54,669 nucleotides of DNA from Mesostigma viride (GCA_009746045.1 RPFO01001159.1:1-54669), one strand, 5' to 3'. Shown: positions 11,154 to 22,092, counted from the stretch's first letter. Notes: generated from the letters alone by a model not told the origin. Program-made: numbers and translations.

Positions 11154-12271
11154 CTTTGGCGTCCGCATGTCCTTCATGGGCGGGATCAGTGCTTCCCCCT
11201 CCACCTCCCAGCCCTTGAGCACGTCCAGATTGGTGTACATGAACTTGTCCGCGTCCCTCACCAACCCCTTCCACAAATCAAACGCCTGCTCGATTGTCTC
11301 CACGTACTTGCCCTTTTGTTTACCCGCAATCTCGCCAGCTATCGCAGTCCTCACTTGCTCGTCTGAGCCCTCAAAAATCACGGACTTCAACATCTGCGTG
11401 TAGTGGTTGCCGTCCAGCACGGCAAACTGCGCAAACACGAAAGGCTTGTCGTACGCGAGCATGTAGCCCAACGCGGTGTTCGTGAGCTCAAGTACTGCCT
11501 CACGGTCAGATGCATCTGACCACTCGGACGGATTCAAGTCCATGGTGATCAAATCCTGCGAGCACGCGGCCGCCATATCCTTCTTGGAGTGCGTCCGGAG
11601 AATGGCCCTCCCTTCCTCGGCCGTTGGCGAACGAAAGTATCCGAACCTCTGCACGGCACGGTCACTGTCCTCCCCCGTCAGTTTTTTAATTTTGTCAGAA
11701 AACCCTGGATTCTCTTCCAGCCAGGCATTGTAAGAATCGGGCTCCTGGTCTGCCAGCACCTGCCACGCAAACCGGAAGATCAGCACGGCACATTTTGCCT
11801 TCGTCAGACTTGTGCCGGCCCCCACGAACCACGGCGCGAGCCCCTTACAATTCCGCACCGTCACCGTCCGATGCCTCATTAGTTCCGGGAGTTGGCACAA
11901 GTTGTTCGTAAAGACCCGTACTTGAGTCGCAATCGCGGACCCCCCACGAGGTCGACATCGTCTGGCACTAGACGAAACTTCTGCCGCAGATGAAACGCCG
12001 CCTGTATGCTGTCAGTTAGGTTCTTGTCGTGCACATGAGAGGATGGCGCTGGCTCCCAGGAGTCCAAAATGCTGAGCTTCGCATTTCCAGCACGTGTCGT
12101 CAGCAGCCCCTTCCTCTCAAAGCTCCTCACAACCCCCGACCAAAAGTCCCCCTGACCTCGTTGGCACCAGTCCTCGAAAAATGTTGTGACCTCCTCTTCC
12201 GCCGCCGCATGATCAACCTTGTGGCCCAACCTCATCTGTTCTTCGTTCGTTCTCTGCCTTGATGGACGCCC
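11154..12271 (-). CDS. Second visible exon of large unknown gene
   Basis: The exon follows the acceptor TTTTTGCATGTGATCAG (12272) and reads GRPSRQRTNEEQMRLGHKVD, then VTTFFEDWCQRGQGDFWSGV and IQAAFHLRQKFRLVPDD. At the six-C run 11940-11945 the frame shifts to GSAIATQVRVFTNNLCQLPE. It continues through VLIFRFAWQVLADQEPDSY, TMDLNPSEWSDASDREAVLE and YETIEQAFDLWKGLV-like text to MRTPK at the donor. The sequence is protein-like, mainly alpha-helical with many aromatic residues. I do not recognise the family. Confidence 0.6.
11617..11638 (-). repeat. Half copy of the palindromic dyad in coding sequence
   Basis: The minus strand reads TTTCGTTCGCCAACGGCC, then GAGG instead of GTTGG, and encodes YFRSPTAEE. 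The left TTTC arm, spacing and left half-palindrome fit the dispersed dyad. The right half has diverged or never existed, and a chance match is possible. Confidence 0.35.
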
Positions 12272-12312
12272 CTGATCACATGCAAAAAACAAAGAGATAG
12301 CCGGAAGGTCAG

Positions 12313-12824
12313 TACTTTGTTCCAATGGCCATTGGCGCAAGAAAAATCACGCCCTAATTTCCAGGTTCCAACGGCCGTTGGCGCGAGAAAAATCACACCC
12401 TAATTTCCAGGTTCCAACGGCCGTTGGCGAATGAAAATGACACCCTAATTTCCAGGTTCCAACGGCCGTTGGCGCGAGAAAAATCACGCCCTAATTTCCA
12501 GGTTCCAACGGCCGTTGGCGCGAGAAAAATCACACCCTAATTTCCAGGTTCTTACGGCCGTTGCAGGAAAAATCACACCCTAATTTCCAGGTTCCAACGG
12601 CCGTTGGCGAATGAAAATGACACCCTAATTTCCAGGTTCCAACGGCCGTTGGCGAATGAAAATGACACCCTAATTTCCAGGTTCCAACGGCCGTTGGCGC
12701 GAGAAAAATCACACCCTAATTTCCAGGTTCCAACGGCCGTTGGCGCGAGAAAAAACACACCCTAATTTCCATGTTCCAACGGCCGTTGGCGCGAGAAAAA
12801 TCACATCCTAATTTCCAGGTTCCA
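12313..12824. repeat. 46-bp palindrome array, about 11 copies
   Basis: This is the same unit as at 10437-11100. Cores lie near 12369, 12415, 12461, 12507, 12597, 12643, 12690, 12735 and 12779, with degenerate ones at 12316 (CCAATGGCCATTGG) and 12553. The last unit is cut after TTCCAA, where the hexamer satellite begins. Confidence 0.9.
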
Positions 12825-13656
12825 AGGACAAGGACAAGGACAAGGACAAGGACAAGGACAAGGACAAGGACAAGGACAAGAACAAGGACAAGGACAAGGA
12901 CAAGGACAAGGACAAGGACAAGGACAAGGACAAGGACAAGGACAAGGACAAGGACAAGGACAAGGAGCAGGACAAGGACAAGGACAAGGACAAGGTGCTG
13001 GCACAAGGACAAGAACAAGGCCAAGGCCAAGGCCAAGGCCAAGGCCAAGGACAAGGACAAGGACAAGGACAAGGACAAGGCCAAGGCCAAGGCCAAGGCC
13101 AAGGCCAAGGCCAAGGCCAAGGCCAAGGCCAAGGCCAAGGCCAAGGCCAAGGCCAAGGCCAAGGCCAAGGCCAAGGCCAAGGCCAAGGCCAAGGCCAAGG
13201 CCAAGGCCAAGGCCAAGGCCAAGGCCAAGGCCAAGGCCAAGGCCAAGGCCAAGGCCAAGGACAAGGACAAGGACAAGGACAAGGACAAGGACAAGGACAA
13301 GGACAAGGACAAGGACAAGGACAAGGACAAGGACAAGGACAAGGACAAGGACAAGGACAAGGACAAGGACAAGGACAAGGACAAGGACAAGGACAAGGAC
13401 AAGGACAAGGACAAGGACAAGGACAAGGACAAGGACAAGGACAAGGACAAGGACAAGGACAAGGACAAGGACAAGGACAAGGACAAGGACAAGGACAAGG
13501 ACAAGGACAAGGACAAGGACAAGGACAAGGACAAGGACAAGGACAAGGACAAGGACAAGGACAAGGACAAGGACAAGGACAAGGACAAGGACAAGGACAA
13601 GGACAAGGACAAGGACAAGGACAAGGACAAGGACAAGGACAAGGACAAGGACAAGG
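12825..13656. repeat. GGACAA hexamer array I with GGCCAA block
   Basis: About 138 tandem hexamers run through this block. GGACAA blocks flank a homogeneous GGCCAA block at about 13020-13260. One GGTGCTGGCACAAGG interruption lies near 12993. No stop codon arises in any of six frames, so the long frames here (KD, QG, RT, LS, LV, PC dipeptides) are not evidence of genes. The array runs directly into the LINE ORF1 fragment, giving an in-frame Lys-Asp stretch. Confidence 0.97.
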
Positions 13657-14084
13657 ACCGCGACCGTCGCCGCTGCCGGGTCATCCTCAGGCGCTTCGAC
13701 ATGCTGCCGGAGGAGACCCCAGACTCTCTTCTCGACGAGCTGAAGAAACAGCTCTTGGCGCGCATGCAGCTGCCAGGTGCGATACTGCAGGGCGCCTACC
13801 GCCTGCCCCATCCACGGGCCAAGGCTGGGCCCCCTCCAGTGGTCCTCACCTTCAGCGACATCACAGCCCGAGTTCGGTTCCTCTCTCGCCGCAAGAAGCT
13901 GGTGGACACCTCCTGGTCGCTTGACGACGACCTGACGCCAGCCCAGCAGCAGCAACGCCGCGATCAGTGGCCCGACTACATCCGCCACAAGACCAACCCC
14001 GAGAAGCCCCAAGTGTACTGGCGGGGCGGGGACCTCTACGTCAACAAGAAACTGTGGAAGCCCCCCCGGGCTTCCCCGGGATAG
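13657..14084 (+). pseudogene. LINE ORF1-like C-terminal fragment
   Basis: An open frame of about 140 codons reads RCRVILRRFDMLPEETPDS, KKQLLARMQLPGAILQGAYR, PPPVVLTFSDITARVRFL, SLDDDLTPAQQQQRRDQWP and QVYWRGGDLYVNKKLW, then a stop. The order follows LINE ORF1 proteins: an RRM-like segment with a conserved AHRL/AYRL turn, then LT-P-Q-RR--WP and a short beta hairpin RGG-L-V. Upstream, where ORF1 usually has a charged coiled coil, the frame runs into the Lys-Asp coding hexamer array. No ORF2 follows. It lies antisense inside the giant intron. Confidence 0.6.
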
Positions 14085-14492
14085 AGCACTCCAGCTAGTT
14101 GTCTAGATGGGGGCAATCGATGATGGGATAGCTTAGGCATTACAGCACTTGAAACGATATTAGCGCACAGCGTTATAGTACCTTCAATTAGCTCTGGCAC
14201 CTTGTGGCCATCAGCTTGCGCCTTAATTAGCCGACGTCTTGAGCCCACCTCACATTTGTAGCATAAGCTATGCGTCAGCCTACCTATGGTATTGCACTGG
14301 TTGTATTGCACCCACAGTGTTGCGCCCCGGCACCATGCCGTGGAGAGAGCGCTCTGTGGCCTGCCCACCTGCGGCAGTGAGAGAAGCTAGGGCGCCCTCC
14401 CTCCTTCTCACTGTGTATATAGGGTTGAAGGTTCCTTTACTCTGTATTGGCACCCACGTGACGCAGTCACGTGCTTATTAATTAATTAATTA
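14085..14492. other. Spacer between hexamer arrays
   Basis: This unique sequence has no coding frame of note. It holds a possible TATA box (TGTATATAGGG near 14413), the G-box dyad at 14455-14473 and a short (TTAA) run before array II. It may be the 3' part of the LINE copy or a solo long terminal repeat; neither is proven. Confidence 0.45.
14455..14473. promoter_or_regulatory. Double G-box inverted repeat
   Basis: CACGTGAC and GTCACGTG are separated by GCA, a perfect dyad with two CACGTG G-boxes, the core bound by plant bZIP and bHLH factors. A TATA-like motif lies 40 bases upstream. Whether it drives any transcript is unknown. Confidence 0.4.
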
Positions 14493-17400
14493 AGGACAAG
14501 GACAAGGACAAGGACAAGGACAAGGACAAGGACAAGGACAAGGACAAGGACAAGGACAAGGACAAGGACAAGGACAAGGACAAGGACAAGGACAAGGACA
14601 AGGACAAGGACAAGGACAAGGACAAGGACAAGGAGCAGGACAAGGAGCGGGACAAGGAGCAGGACAAGGAGCAGGACAAGGAGCAGGACAAGGACAAGGA
14701 GCAAGACAAGGACAAGGCCAAGGCCAAGGCCAAGGCCAAGGCCAAGGCCAAGGCCAAGGCCAAGGCCAAGGCCAAGGCCAAGGCCAAGGCCAAGGCCAAG
14801 GCCAAGGCCAAGGCCAAGGCCAAGGCCAAGGCCAAGGCCAAGGCCAAGGCCAAGGCCAAGGCCAAGGCCAAGGCCAAGGCCAAGGCCAAGGCCAAGGCCA
14901 AGGCCAAGGACAAGGACAAGGCCAAGGCCAAGGCCAAGGCCAAGGCCAAGGACAAGGACAAGGACCCGGACAAGGACCCGGACAAGGACCCAGACAAGGC
15001 CAAGGCCAAGGCCAAGGCCAAGGACAAGGACAAGGACAAGGACAAGGCCAAGGACAAGGACAAGGACAAGGACAAGGACAAGGACAAGGCCAAGGACAAG
15101 GACAAGGCCAAGGCCAAGGACAAGGTGCTGGCACAAGGACAAGGACAAGGTGCTGGCACAAGGACAAGAACAAGGACAAGGACAAGGACAAGCACAAGCA
15201 CCACGACAAGGCCAAGGCCAGGGACAAGGACAAGGACAAGGACAAGGACCCGGACAAGGACCCGGACAAGGACCCAGACAAGGCCAAGGCCAAGGCCAAG
15301 GCCAAGGCCAAGGACAAGGACAAGGACAAGGACAAGGCCAAGGCCAAGGCCAAGGACAAGGACAAGGACAAGGACAAGGACAAGGACAAGGACAAGGACA
15401 AGGACAAGGACAAGGACAAGGACAAGGCCAAGGACAAGGTGCTGGCACAAGGACAAGAACAAGGACAAGGACAAGGACAAGCACAAGCACCAGGACAAGG
15501 CCAAGGCCAGGGACAAGGACAAGGACAAGGCCAAGGACAAGGACAAGGACAAGGACAAGGACAAGGACAAGGACAAGGACAAGGACAAGGCCAAGGCCAA
15601 GGCCAAGGCCAAGGCCAAGGCCAAGGACAAGGACAAGGACAAGGACAAGGACAAGGACCCGGACAAGGACCCGGACAAGGACAAGGACCCGGACAAGGAC
15701 AAGGACAAGGCCAAGGACAAGGACAAGGACAAGGACAAGGCCAAGGACAAGGACAAGGACAAGGACAAGGACAAGGACAAGGCCAAGGACAAGGACAAGG
15801 ACAAGGACAAGGACAAGGTGCTGGCACAAGGACAAGAACAAGGACAAGGACAAGGACAAGCACAAGCACCAGGACAAGGCCAAGGCCAGGGACAAGGACA
15901 AGGACAAGGACAAGGACAAGGACAAGGACAAGGACAAGGACAAGGACAAGGACAAGGACAAGGACAAGGCCAAGGCCAAGGCCAAGGCCAAGGCCAAGGA
16001 CAAGGACAAGGACAAGGACAAGGACCCGGACAAGGACCCGGACAAGGACCCAGACAAGGCCAAGGCCAAGGCCAAGGCCAAGGACAAGGACAAGGACAAG
16101 GACAAGGCCAAGGCCAAGGACAAGGACAAGGACAAGGACAAGGACAAGGACAAGGACAAGGACAAGGACAAGGACAAGGCCAAGGACAAGGTGCTGGCAC
16201 AAGGACAAGAACAAGGACAAGGACAAGGACAAGCACAAGCACCAGGACAAGGCCAAGGCCAGGGACAAGGACAAGGACAAGGACAAGGACAAGGCCAAGG
16301 ACAAGGTGCTGGCACAAGGACAAGAACAAGGACAAGGACAAGGACAAGCACAAGCACCAGGACAAGGCCAAGGCCAAGGCCAAGGCCAAGGCCAAGGCCA
16401 AGGCCAAGGCCAAGGCCAAGGCCAAGGCCAAGGCCAAGGCCAAGGACAAGGACAAGGACAAGGCCAAGGACAAGGTGCTGGCACAAGGACAAGAACAAGG
16501 ACAAGGACAAGGACAAGCACAAGCACCAGGACAAGGCCAAGGCCAAGGCCAAGGCCAAGGCCAAGGCCAAGGCCAAGGCCAAGGCCAAGGCCAAGGCCAA
16601 GGCCAAGGCCAAGGCCAAGGCCAAGGCCAAGGCCAAGGCCAAGGCCAAGGCCAAGGACAAGGACAAGGACCCGGACAAGGACCCGGACAAGGACCCAGAC
16701 AAGGCCAAGGCCAAGGCCAAGGCCAAGGCCAAGGCCAAGGCCAAGGCCAAGGCCAAGGCCAAGGCCAAGGCCAAGGACAAGGACAAGGACCCGGACAAGG
16801 ACCCGGACAAGGACCCAGACAAGGCCAAGGCCAAGGCCAAGGACAAGGACAAGGACAAGGACAAGGACAAGGACAAGGCCAAGGACAAGGACAAGGACAA
16901 GGACAAGGACAAGGACAAGGCCAAGGACAAGGACAAGGCCAAGGCCAAGGACAAGGTGCTGGCACAAGGACAAGGACAAGGTGCTGGCACAAGGACAAGA
17001 ACAAGGACAAGGACAAGGACAAGCACAAGCACCACGACAAGGCCAAGGCCAGGGACAAGGACAAGGACAAGGACAAGGACCCGGACAAGGACCCGGACAA
17101 GGACCCAGACAAGGCCAGGGCCAAGGCCAAGGCCAAGGACAAGGACAAGGACAAGGACAAGGACAAGGCCAAGGACAAGGACAAGGACAAGGACAAGGCC
17201 AAGGCCAAGGCCAAGGACAAGGACAAGGACAAGGACAAGGACAAGGACAAGGACAAGGACAAGGACAAGGACAAGGACAAGGACAAGGACAAGGCCAAGG
17301 ACAAGGTGCTGGCACAAGGACAAGAACAAGGACAAGGACAAGGACAAGCACAAGCACCAGGACAAGGCCAAGGCCAGGGACAAGGACAAGGACAAGGCCA

Positions 17401-20198
17401 AGGACAAGGACAAGGACAAGGACAAGGACAAGGACAAGGACAAGGACAAGGACAAGGACAAGGCCAAGGCCAAGGACAAGGACAAGGACAAGGACAAGGA
17501 CAAGGACAAGGACAAGGACAAGGACAAGGACAAGGACAAGGACAAGGACAAGGACAAGGTGCTGGCACAAGGACAAGAACAAGGACAAGGACAAGGACAA
17601 GCACAAGCACCAGGACAAGGCCAAGGCCAGGGACAAGGACAAGGACAAGGACAAGGACAAGGACAAGGACAAGGACAAGGACAAGGACAAGGACAAGGAC
17701 AAGGACAAGGACAAGGACAAGGACAAGGACAAGGACAAGGACAAGGACAAGGCCAAGGCCAAGGCCAAGGCCAAGGCCAAGGACAAGGACAAGGACCCGG
17801 ACAAGGACCCGGACAAGGACCCAGACAAGGCCAAGGCCAAGGCCAAGGCCAAGGCCAAGGACAAGGACAAGGACAAGGACAAGGCCAAGGACAAGGACAA
17901 GGACAAGGACAAGGACAAGGACAAGGCCAAGGACAAGGACAAGGCCAAGGCCAAGGACAAGGTGCTGGCACAAGGACAAGGACAAGGTGCTGGCACAAGG
18001 ACAAGAACAAGGACAAGGACAAGGACAAGCACAAGCACCACGACAAGGCCAAGGCCAGGGACAAGGACAAGGACAAGGACAAGGACAAGGACAAGGACCC
18101 GGACAAGGACAAGGACAAGGACAAGGCCAAGGCCAAGGCCAAGGACAAGGACAAGGACAAGGACAAGGCCAAGGCCAAGGACAAGGACAAGGACAAGGAC
18201 AAGGCCAAGGCCAAGGCCAAGGCCAAGGACAAGGACAAGGACAAGGACAAGGACAAGGACAAGGACAAGGACAAGGACAAGGACAAGGACAAGGACAAGG
18301 ACAAGGACAAGGTGCTGGCACAAGGACAAGAACAAGGACAAGGACAAGGACAAGCACAAGCACCAGGACAAGGCCAAGGCCAGGGACAAGGACAAGGACA
18401 AGGCCAAGGACAAGGACAAGGACAAGGACAAGGACAAGGACAAGGACAAGGACAAGGACAAGGACAAGGACAAGGCCAAGGCCAAGGACAAGGACAAGGA
18501 CAAGGACAAGGACAAGGACAAGGACAAGGACAAGGACAAGGACAAGGCCAAGGACAAGGTGCTGGCACAAGGACAAGAACAAGGACAAGGACAAGGACAA
18601 GCACAAGCACCAGGACAAGGCCAAGGCCAGGGACAAGGACAAGGACAAGGACAAGGACAAGGACAAGGACAAGGACAAGGACAAGGACAAGGACAAGGAC
18701 AAGGACAAGGACAAGGACAAGGACAAGGACAAGGTGCTGGCACAAGGACAAGAATAAGGACAAGGACAAGGACAAGCACAAGCACCAGGACAAGGCCAAG
18801 GCCAGGGACAAGGCCAAGGCCAAGGCCAAGGCCAAGGCCAAGGACAAGGACAAGGACCCGGACAAGGCCAAGGACAAGGACAAGGACAAGGACAAGGACA
18901 AGGCCAAGGACAAGGACAAGGCCAAGGCCAAGGACAAGGTGCTGGCACAAGGACAAGAACAAGGACAAGGACAAGGACAAGCACAAGCACCAGGACAAGG
19001 CCAAGGCCAGGGACAAGGACAAGGACAAGGACAAGGACAAGGACAAGGACAAGGACAAGGACAAGGACAAGGACAAGGACAAGGACAAGGACAAGGACAA
19101 GGACAAGGACAAGGACAAGGACAAGGACAAGGCCAAGGACAAGGTGCTGGCACAAGGACAAGAACAAGGACAAGGACAAGGACAAGCACAAGCACCAGGA
19201 CAAGGCCAAGGCCAGGGACAAGGCCAAGGACAAGGCCAAGGACAAGGACAAGGACAAGGACAAGGACAAGGACAAGGACAAGGACAAGGACAAGGCCAAG
19301 GCCAAGGCCAAGGCCAAGGCCAAGGACAAGGACAAGGACAAGGACAAGGACAAGGACCCGGACAAGGACCCGGACAAGGACAAGGACCCGGACAAGGACA
19401 AGGACAAGGCCAAGGACAAGGACAAGGACAAGGACAAGGCCAAGGACAAGGACAAGGACAAGGACAAGGACAAGGACAAGGCCAAGGACAAGGACAAGGA
19501 CAAGGCCAAGGACAAGGTGCTGGCACAAGGACAAGAACAAGGACAAGGACAAGGACAAGCACAAGCACCAGGACAAGGCCAAGGCCAGGGACAAGGACAA
19601 GGACAAGGACAAGGACAAGGACAAGGACAAGGACAAGGACAAGGACAAGGACAAGGACAAGGACAAGGCCAAGGACAAGGCCAAGGACAAGGACAAGGAC
19701 AAGGACAAGGACCCGGACAAGGACCCGGACAAGGACCCAGACAAGGCCAAGGCCAAGGACAAGGACAAGGCCAAGGACAAGGACAAGGACAAGGACAAGG
19801 ACAAGGCCAAGGACAAGGACAAGGACAAGGACAAGGACAAGGACAAGGACAAGGCCAAGGACAAGGACAAGGACAAGGCCAAGGACAAGGTGCTGGCACA
19901 AGGACAAGAACAAGGACAAGGACAAGGACAAGCACAAGCACCAGGACAAGGCCAAGGTCAGGGACAAGGACAAGGACAAGGACAAGGACAAGGACAAGGA
20001 CAAGGACAAGGACAAGGACAAGGACAAGGACAAGGACAAGGACAAGGACAAGGACAAGGACAAGGACAAGGTGCTGGCACAAGGACAAGAATAAGGACAA
20101 GGACAAGGACAAGCACAAGCACCAGGACAAGGCCAAGGCCAGGGACAAGGACAAGGACAAGGACAAGGACAAGGACAAGGACAAGGACCCCGACAAGA
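14493..20198. repeat. GGACAA/GGCCAA hexamer satellite II with higher-order structure
   Basis: About 5.7 kb of hexamers consist of GGACAA and GGCCAA blocks with GGACCC triplets. A marker segment, GGTGCTGGCACAAGGACAAG followed by GAACAAGG and then AAGCACAAGCACCAGG, recurs about 20 times. Examples start near 15125, 15151, 15439, 15818, 16192, 16307, 16956, 17307, 17560, 17964, 18312, 18560, 18939, 19518, 19890 and 20071. These mark higher-order units of roughly 110-500 bp. All six frames stay open for over 1,000 codons, a property of the hexamer and not of genes. Confidence 0.97.
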
Positions 20199-20232
20199 TG
20201 GCGCAAGAAAATCACATGTGCGTAACACCTAC

Positions 20233-20514
20233 CCGGACAAGGGCTTTTCCAGCTGCTGCCGTCGCGGCATCGGAACCCGATGACCCAGAAGCCGCCGATT
20301 TCCTCCGCTCCTTCGCCGACTTTGCTGCATGAACGCCGCGCGCCGCTTGCCCCGACGATGGTGCGGGGGGAGGGGGCATTTGCTGTGCTGCCGCTGCAGC
20401 TTCCGACGGCGCGGAAGGGCCGGCGGCCGCAGGGGGCAACACCGGTGGCGGCGGAGAGCCCGGCGGCGGGGGCGCCGGCGGAGGGGAAGGCGGGTGGTTG
20501 TGCGTACAAGCTCG
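20233..20514 (-). CDS. Proline/alanine-rich upstream exon of large unknown gene
   Basis: The exon is bounded by an acceptor with a pyrimidine-rich tract (TTCTTTGTCGTCTGCG, then TCACAG) and the donor CGG|GTAGGT at 20232. It encodes a proline-rich start (HPPSPPPAPPPPGS), alanine/serine runs, AKSAKERRKSAASGSSGSD and GKALVR. This is a disordered region, typical of an N-terminus. It is phase 0 with the exon at 12271. The first exon and start codon are not identified; earlier exons may lie beyond 20.6 kb. Confidence 0.45.
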
Positions 20515-20949
20515 CTGTGACACGCAGACGACAAAGAAGAAATCCGCCGAATATGTTAGCAAGCGGTGCGGTGCAGCACACACATCTGACAAAGCTAATA
20601 GGTCAACCCTTAAAATCGTGTCCAACTGCCCGCTATAAAAACCGGGCAATTGTCACTTTCCATGATAATGTCCACAAACCAACCTAATAGTTAGTTATGG
20701 TCCATTATAGGACACAAGCACACACATATATTCACCACCTTGGGGGTCATGTCATTGGTCATATTGCAATGTCCTATGGGTGCCAAATATAGCACCCCCT
20801 GACAGAAAGGAAGCTAGTAAAGGGCTCATGAACACCAAGGTTGCATGTGGAGGAGCAGGGACCCAGCTGCAAGCTCTAACAATAAATGCCCACTACAAAT
20901 ATCGGACAGTTTGGTTGGTGACACCTGCTAGCATTACAAAGCTAAATTC
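20515..20949. other. Non-coding stretch, no feature beyond a small hairpin
   Basis: There is no convincing coding frame. GCCCG and CGGGC flank CTATAAAAAC near 20628-20648, a short hairpin with a TATA-like loop. None of the dispersed palindromes occur. Confidence 0.4.
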
Positions 20950-21158
20950 TCATCCCGTAGCAACAAAAATGTAATGTCCGCTGTAAATATCACTCAAAAC
21001 GGCTAAAGGGTTAAAACGAAGTTGTAGTTGTTTTGCGGCATCAAGTTTCAAAGTACGTACTGGATACCCTTCGCGTTCAAGCTTGGCATCAAGTAGGATA
21101 CGATCTGGAACCAGTAAGGGGGCTTCGCTTGCTGCGGCAGATGTAACGATCCATTGTG
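20950..21158 (-). CDS. Partial exon, unknown protein C-terminus
   Basis: The minus-strand frame follows an acceptor-like TGTTTTGCGCGCAG. It reads SQWIVTSAAASEAPLLVPD, RILLDAKLEREGYPVRTLKL, DAAKQLQLRFNPLAVLSD and IYSGHYIFVATG, then stop. It looks like genuine protein of mixed alpha/beta character but matches no family I know. Its upstream side is replaced by the 79-bp repeat and the plastid insert, so the gene is probably truncated. Confidence 0.4.
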
Positions 21159-21164
21159 ATCTGC

Positions 21165-21500
21165 GCGCAAAACATACACAAACGAACAACCCTCATAGGT
21201 TGAGCAATCCACAAAATCATGCCATTACTGTAACAACATGGGCAAAGCATACACAAACGAACAACCATCATAGATTGAGCTAGCAATCCACAACATTATG
21301 CCATTACTGTAACAACATGGGCAAAGCATACACAAACGAACAACCATCATAGATTGAGCTAGCAATCCACAACATCATGCCATTACTGTAACAACATGGG
21401 CAAAGCATACACAAACGAACAACCATCATAGATAGAGCAATCCACAACATCATGCCATTAATGTAATAACATGGGCAAAACATACACAAACAAATAGCCA
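21165..21500. repeat. 79-bp tandem repeat, four copies
   Basis: Units contain AACAACCATCATAGATTGAG, ATCATGCCATTACTGTAACA and ACATGGGCAAAGCATACACA. The marker GGGCAAAGCATACAC falls near 21240, 21319 and 21398, with a diverged copy near 21474. Confidence 0.9.
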
Positions 21501-21619
21501 TGATAGGGCATTAAGAGAATAGCCATGATTGGGGCAATAAGAGAATTTTTTTGTTCAATTCAATGATCACAATTTATGCACACAGTCGATGCATTCATAA
21601 ATGAGGCAGGTTCTTCCGA

Positions 21620-22092
21620 AAATTGGCTCCGTCGTAGAGTGTCAACGGCCAACTTGCAAACACGCACGTTACATGATATACATCCTAGTCATTATGGTCC
21701 TATACAAACGCCAGAAGGGCCGAATACCGGTTTAATTGGATCTTTAGCTACGCATAGTAAAGTAAATGAATATGTTTTCTTGTCCTTTTTATACATTACA
21801 AAAAAATCAAGTAATTAAAAGTGAAATACCTATTTTTATACCTCCAGATCAACAAGATCAATTTAAATTCGCCCCAGAATATTTATTACTTTCTTGTTAC
21901 TCTAGTGTTGAAAATAATTATGTTCATGTGCGATATAAACCAGAATTTAGTAGTAAAGCAGAAGAAGTCGATTATTTGGGGATTTCTCCAACGCAAGCTT
22001 CAATAGCTACTTCATTTATTCCCTTGGTGGAACATGATGATGCAAACCGAGCATTAATGGGTTGTAATATGCAAAGACAAGCAGTTCCATGA
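21620..22092 (+). pseudogene. rpoB: Chloroplast rpoB fragment transferred to the nucleus
   Basis: The translation gives the conserved centre of the plastid RNA polymerase beta subunit: [34 protein letters not shown], then after a frameshift near 21770 [37 protein letters not shown] and [20 protein letters not shown]. In intact rpoB the HYG is followed by RMCPIETPEGPN, so three residues are missing here. The upstream segment is degenerate. The fragment is strongly AT-rich, unlike its GC-rich neighbours, as expected of plastid DNA. It stops at once after QAVP. It is a nuclear plastid DNA relic without function. Confidence 0.93.

Larger units (their letters stand above)
12272..20232 (-). other. 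Giant intron (7,961 bp) carrying satellite DNA
   Basis: The exon at 20514-20233 ends CGG|GTAGGT, a good donor. The exon at 12271 begins after a good acceptor. Both are phase 0, joining GKALVR to GRPSRQRTNEEQ. The intron holds eleven 46-bp palindrome units, the two GGACAA hexamer arrays, and a plus-strand (antisense) LINE ORF1 fragment. The exon join is inferred; a cDNA would test it. Confidence 0.45.

Noticed and set aside
13657-14084. Retrovirus-like gag
   Set aside because: There is no CCHC knuckle, protease or integrase. The LT-P-Q-RR--WP and RGG-L-V pattern fits LINE ORF1.
14482-20228. Giant open frames (1,200-1,900 codons) in all six frames
   Set aside because: The GGACAA and GGCCAA hexamers contain no stop in any frame, so length is automatic. 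The dipeptide repeats do not indicate proteins.
12277-20228. Centromere call from the satellite
   Set aside because: The array sits between exons that join in phase. Satellite content alone is not evidence of a centromere.
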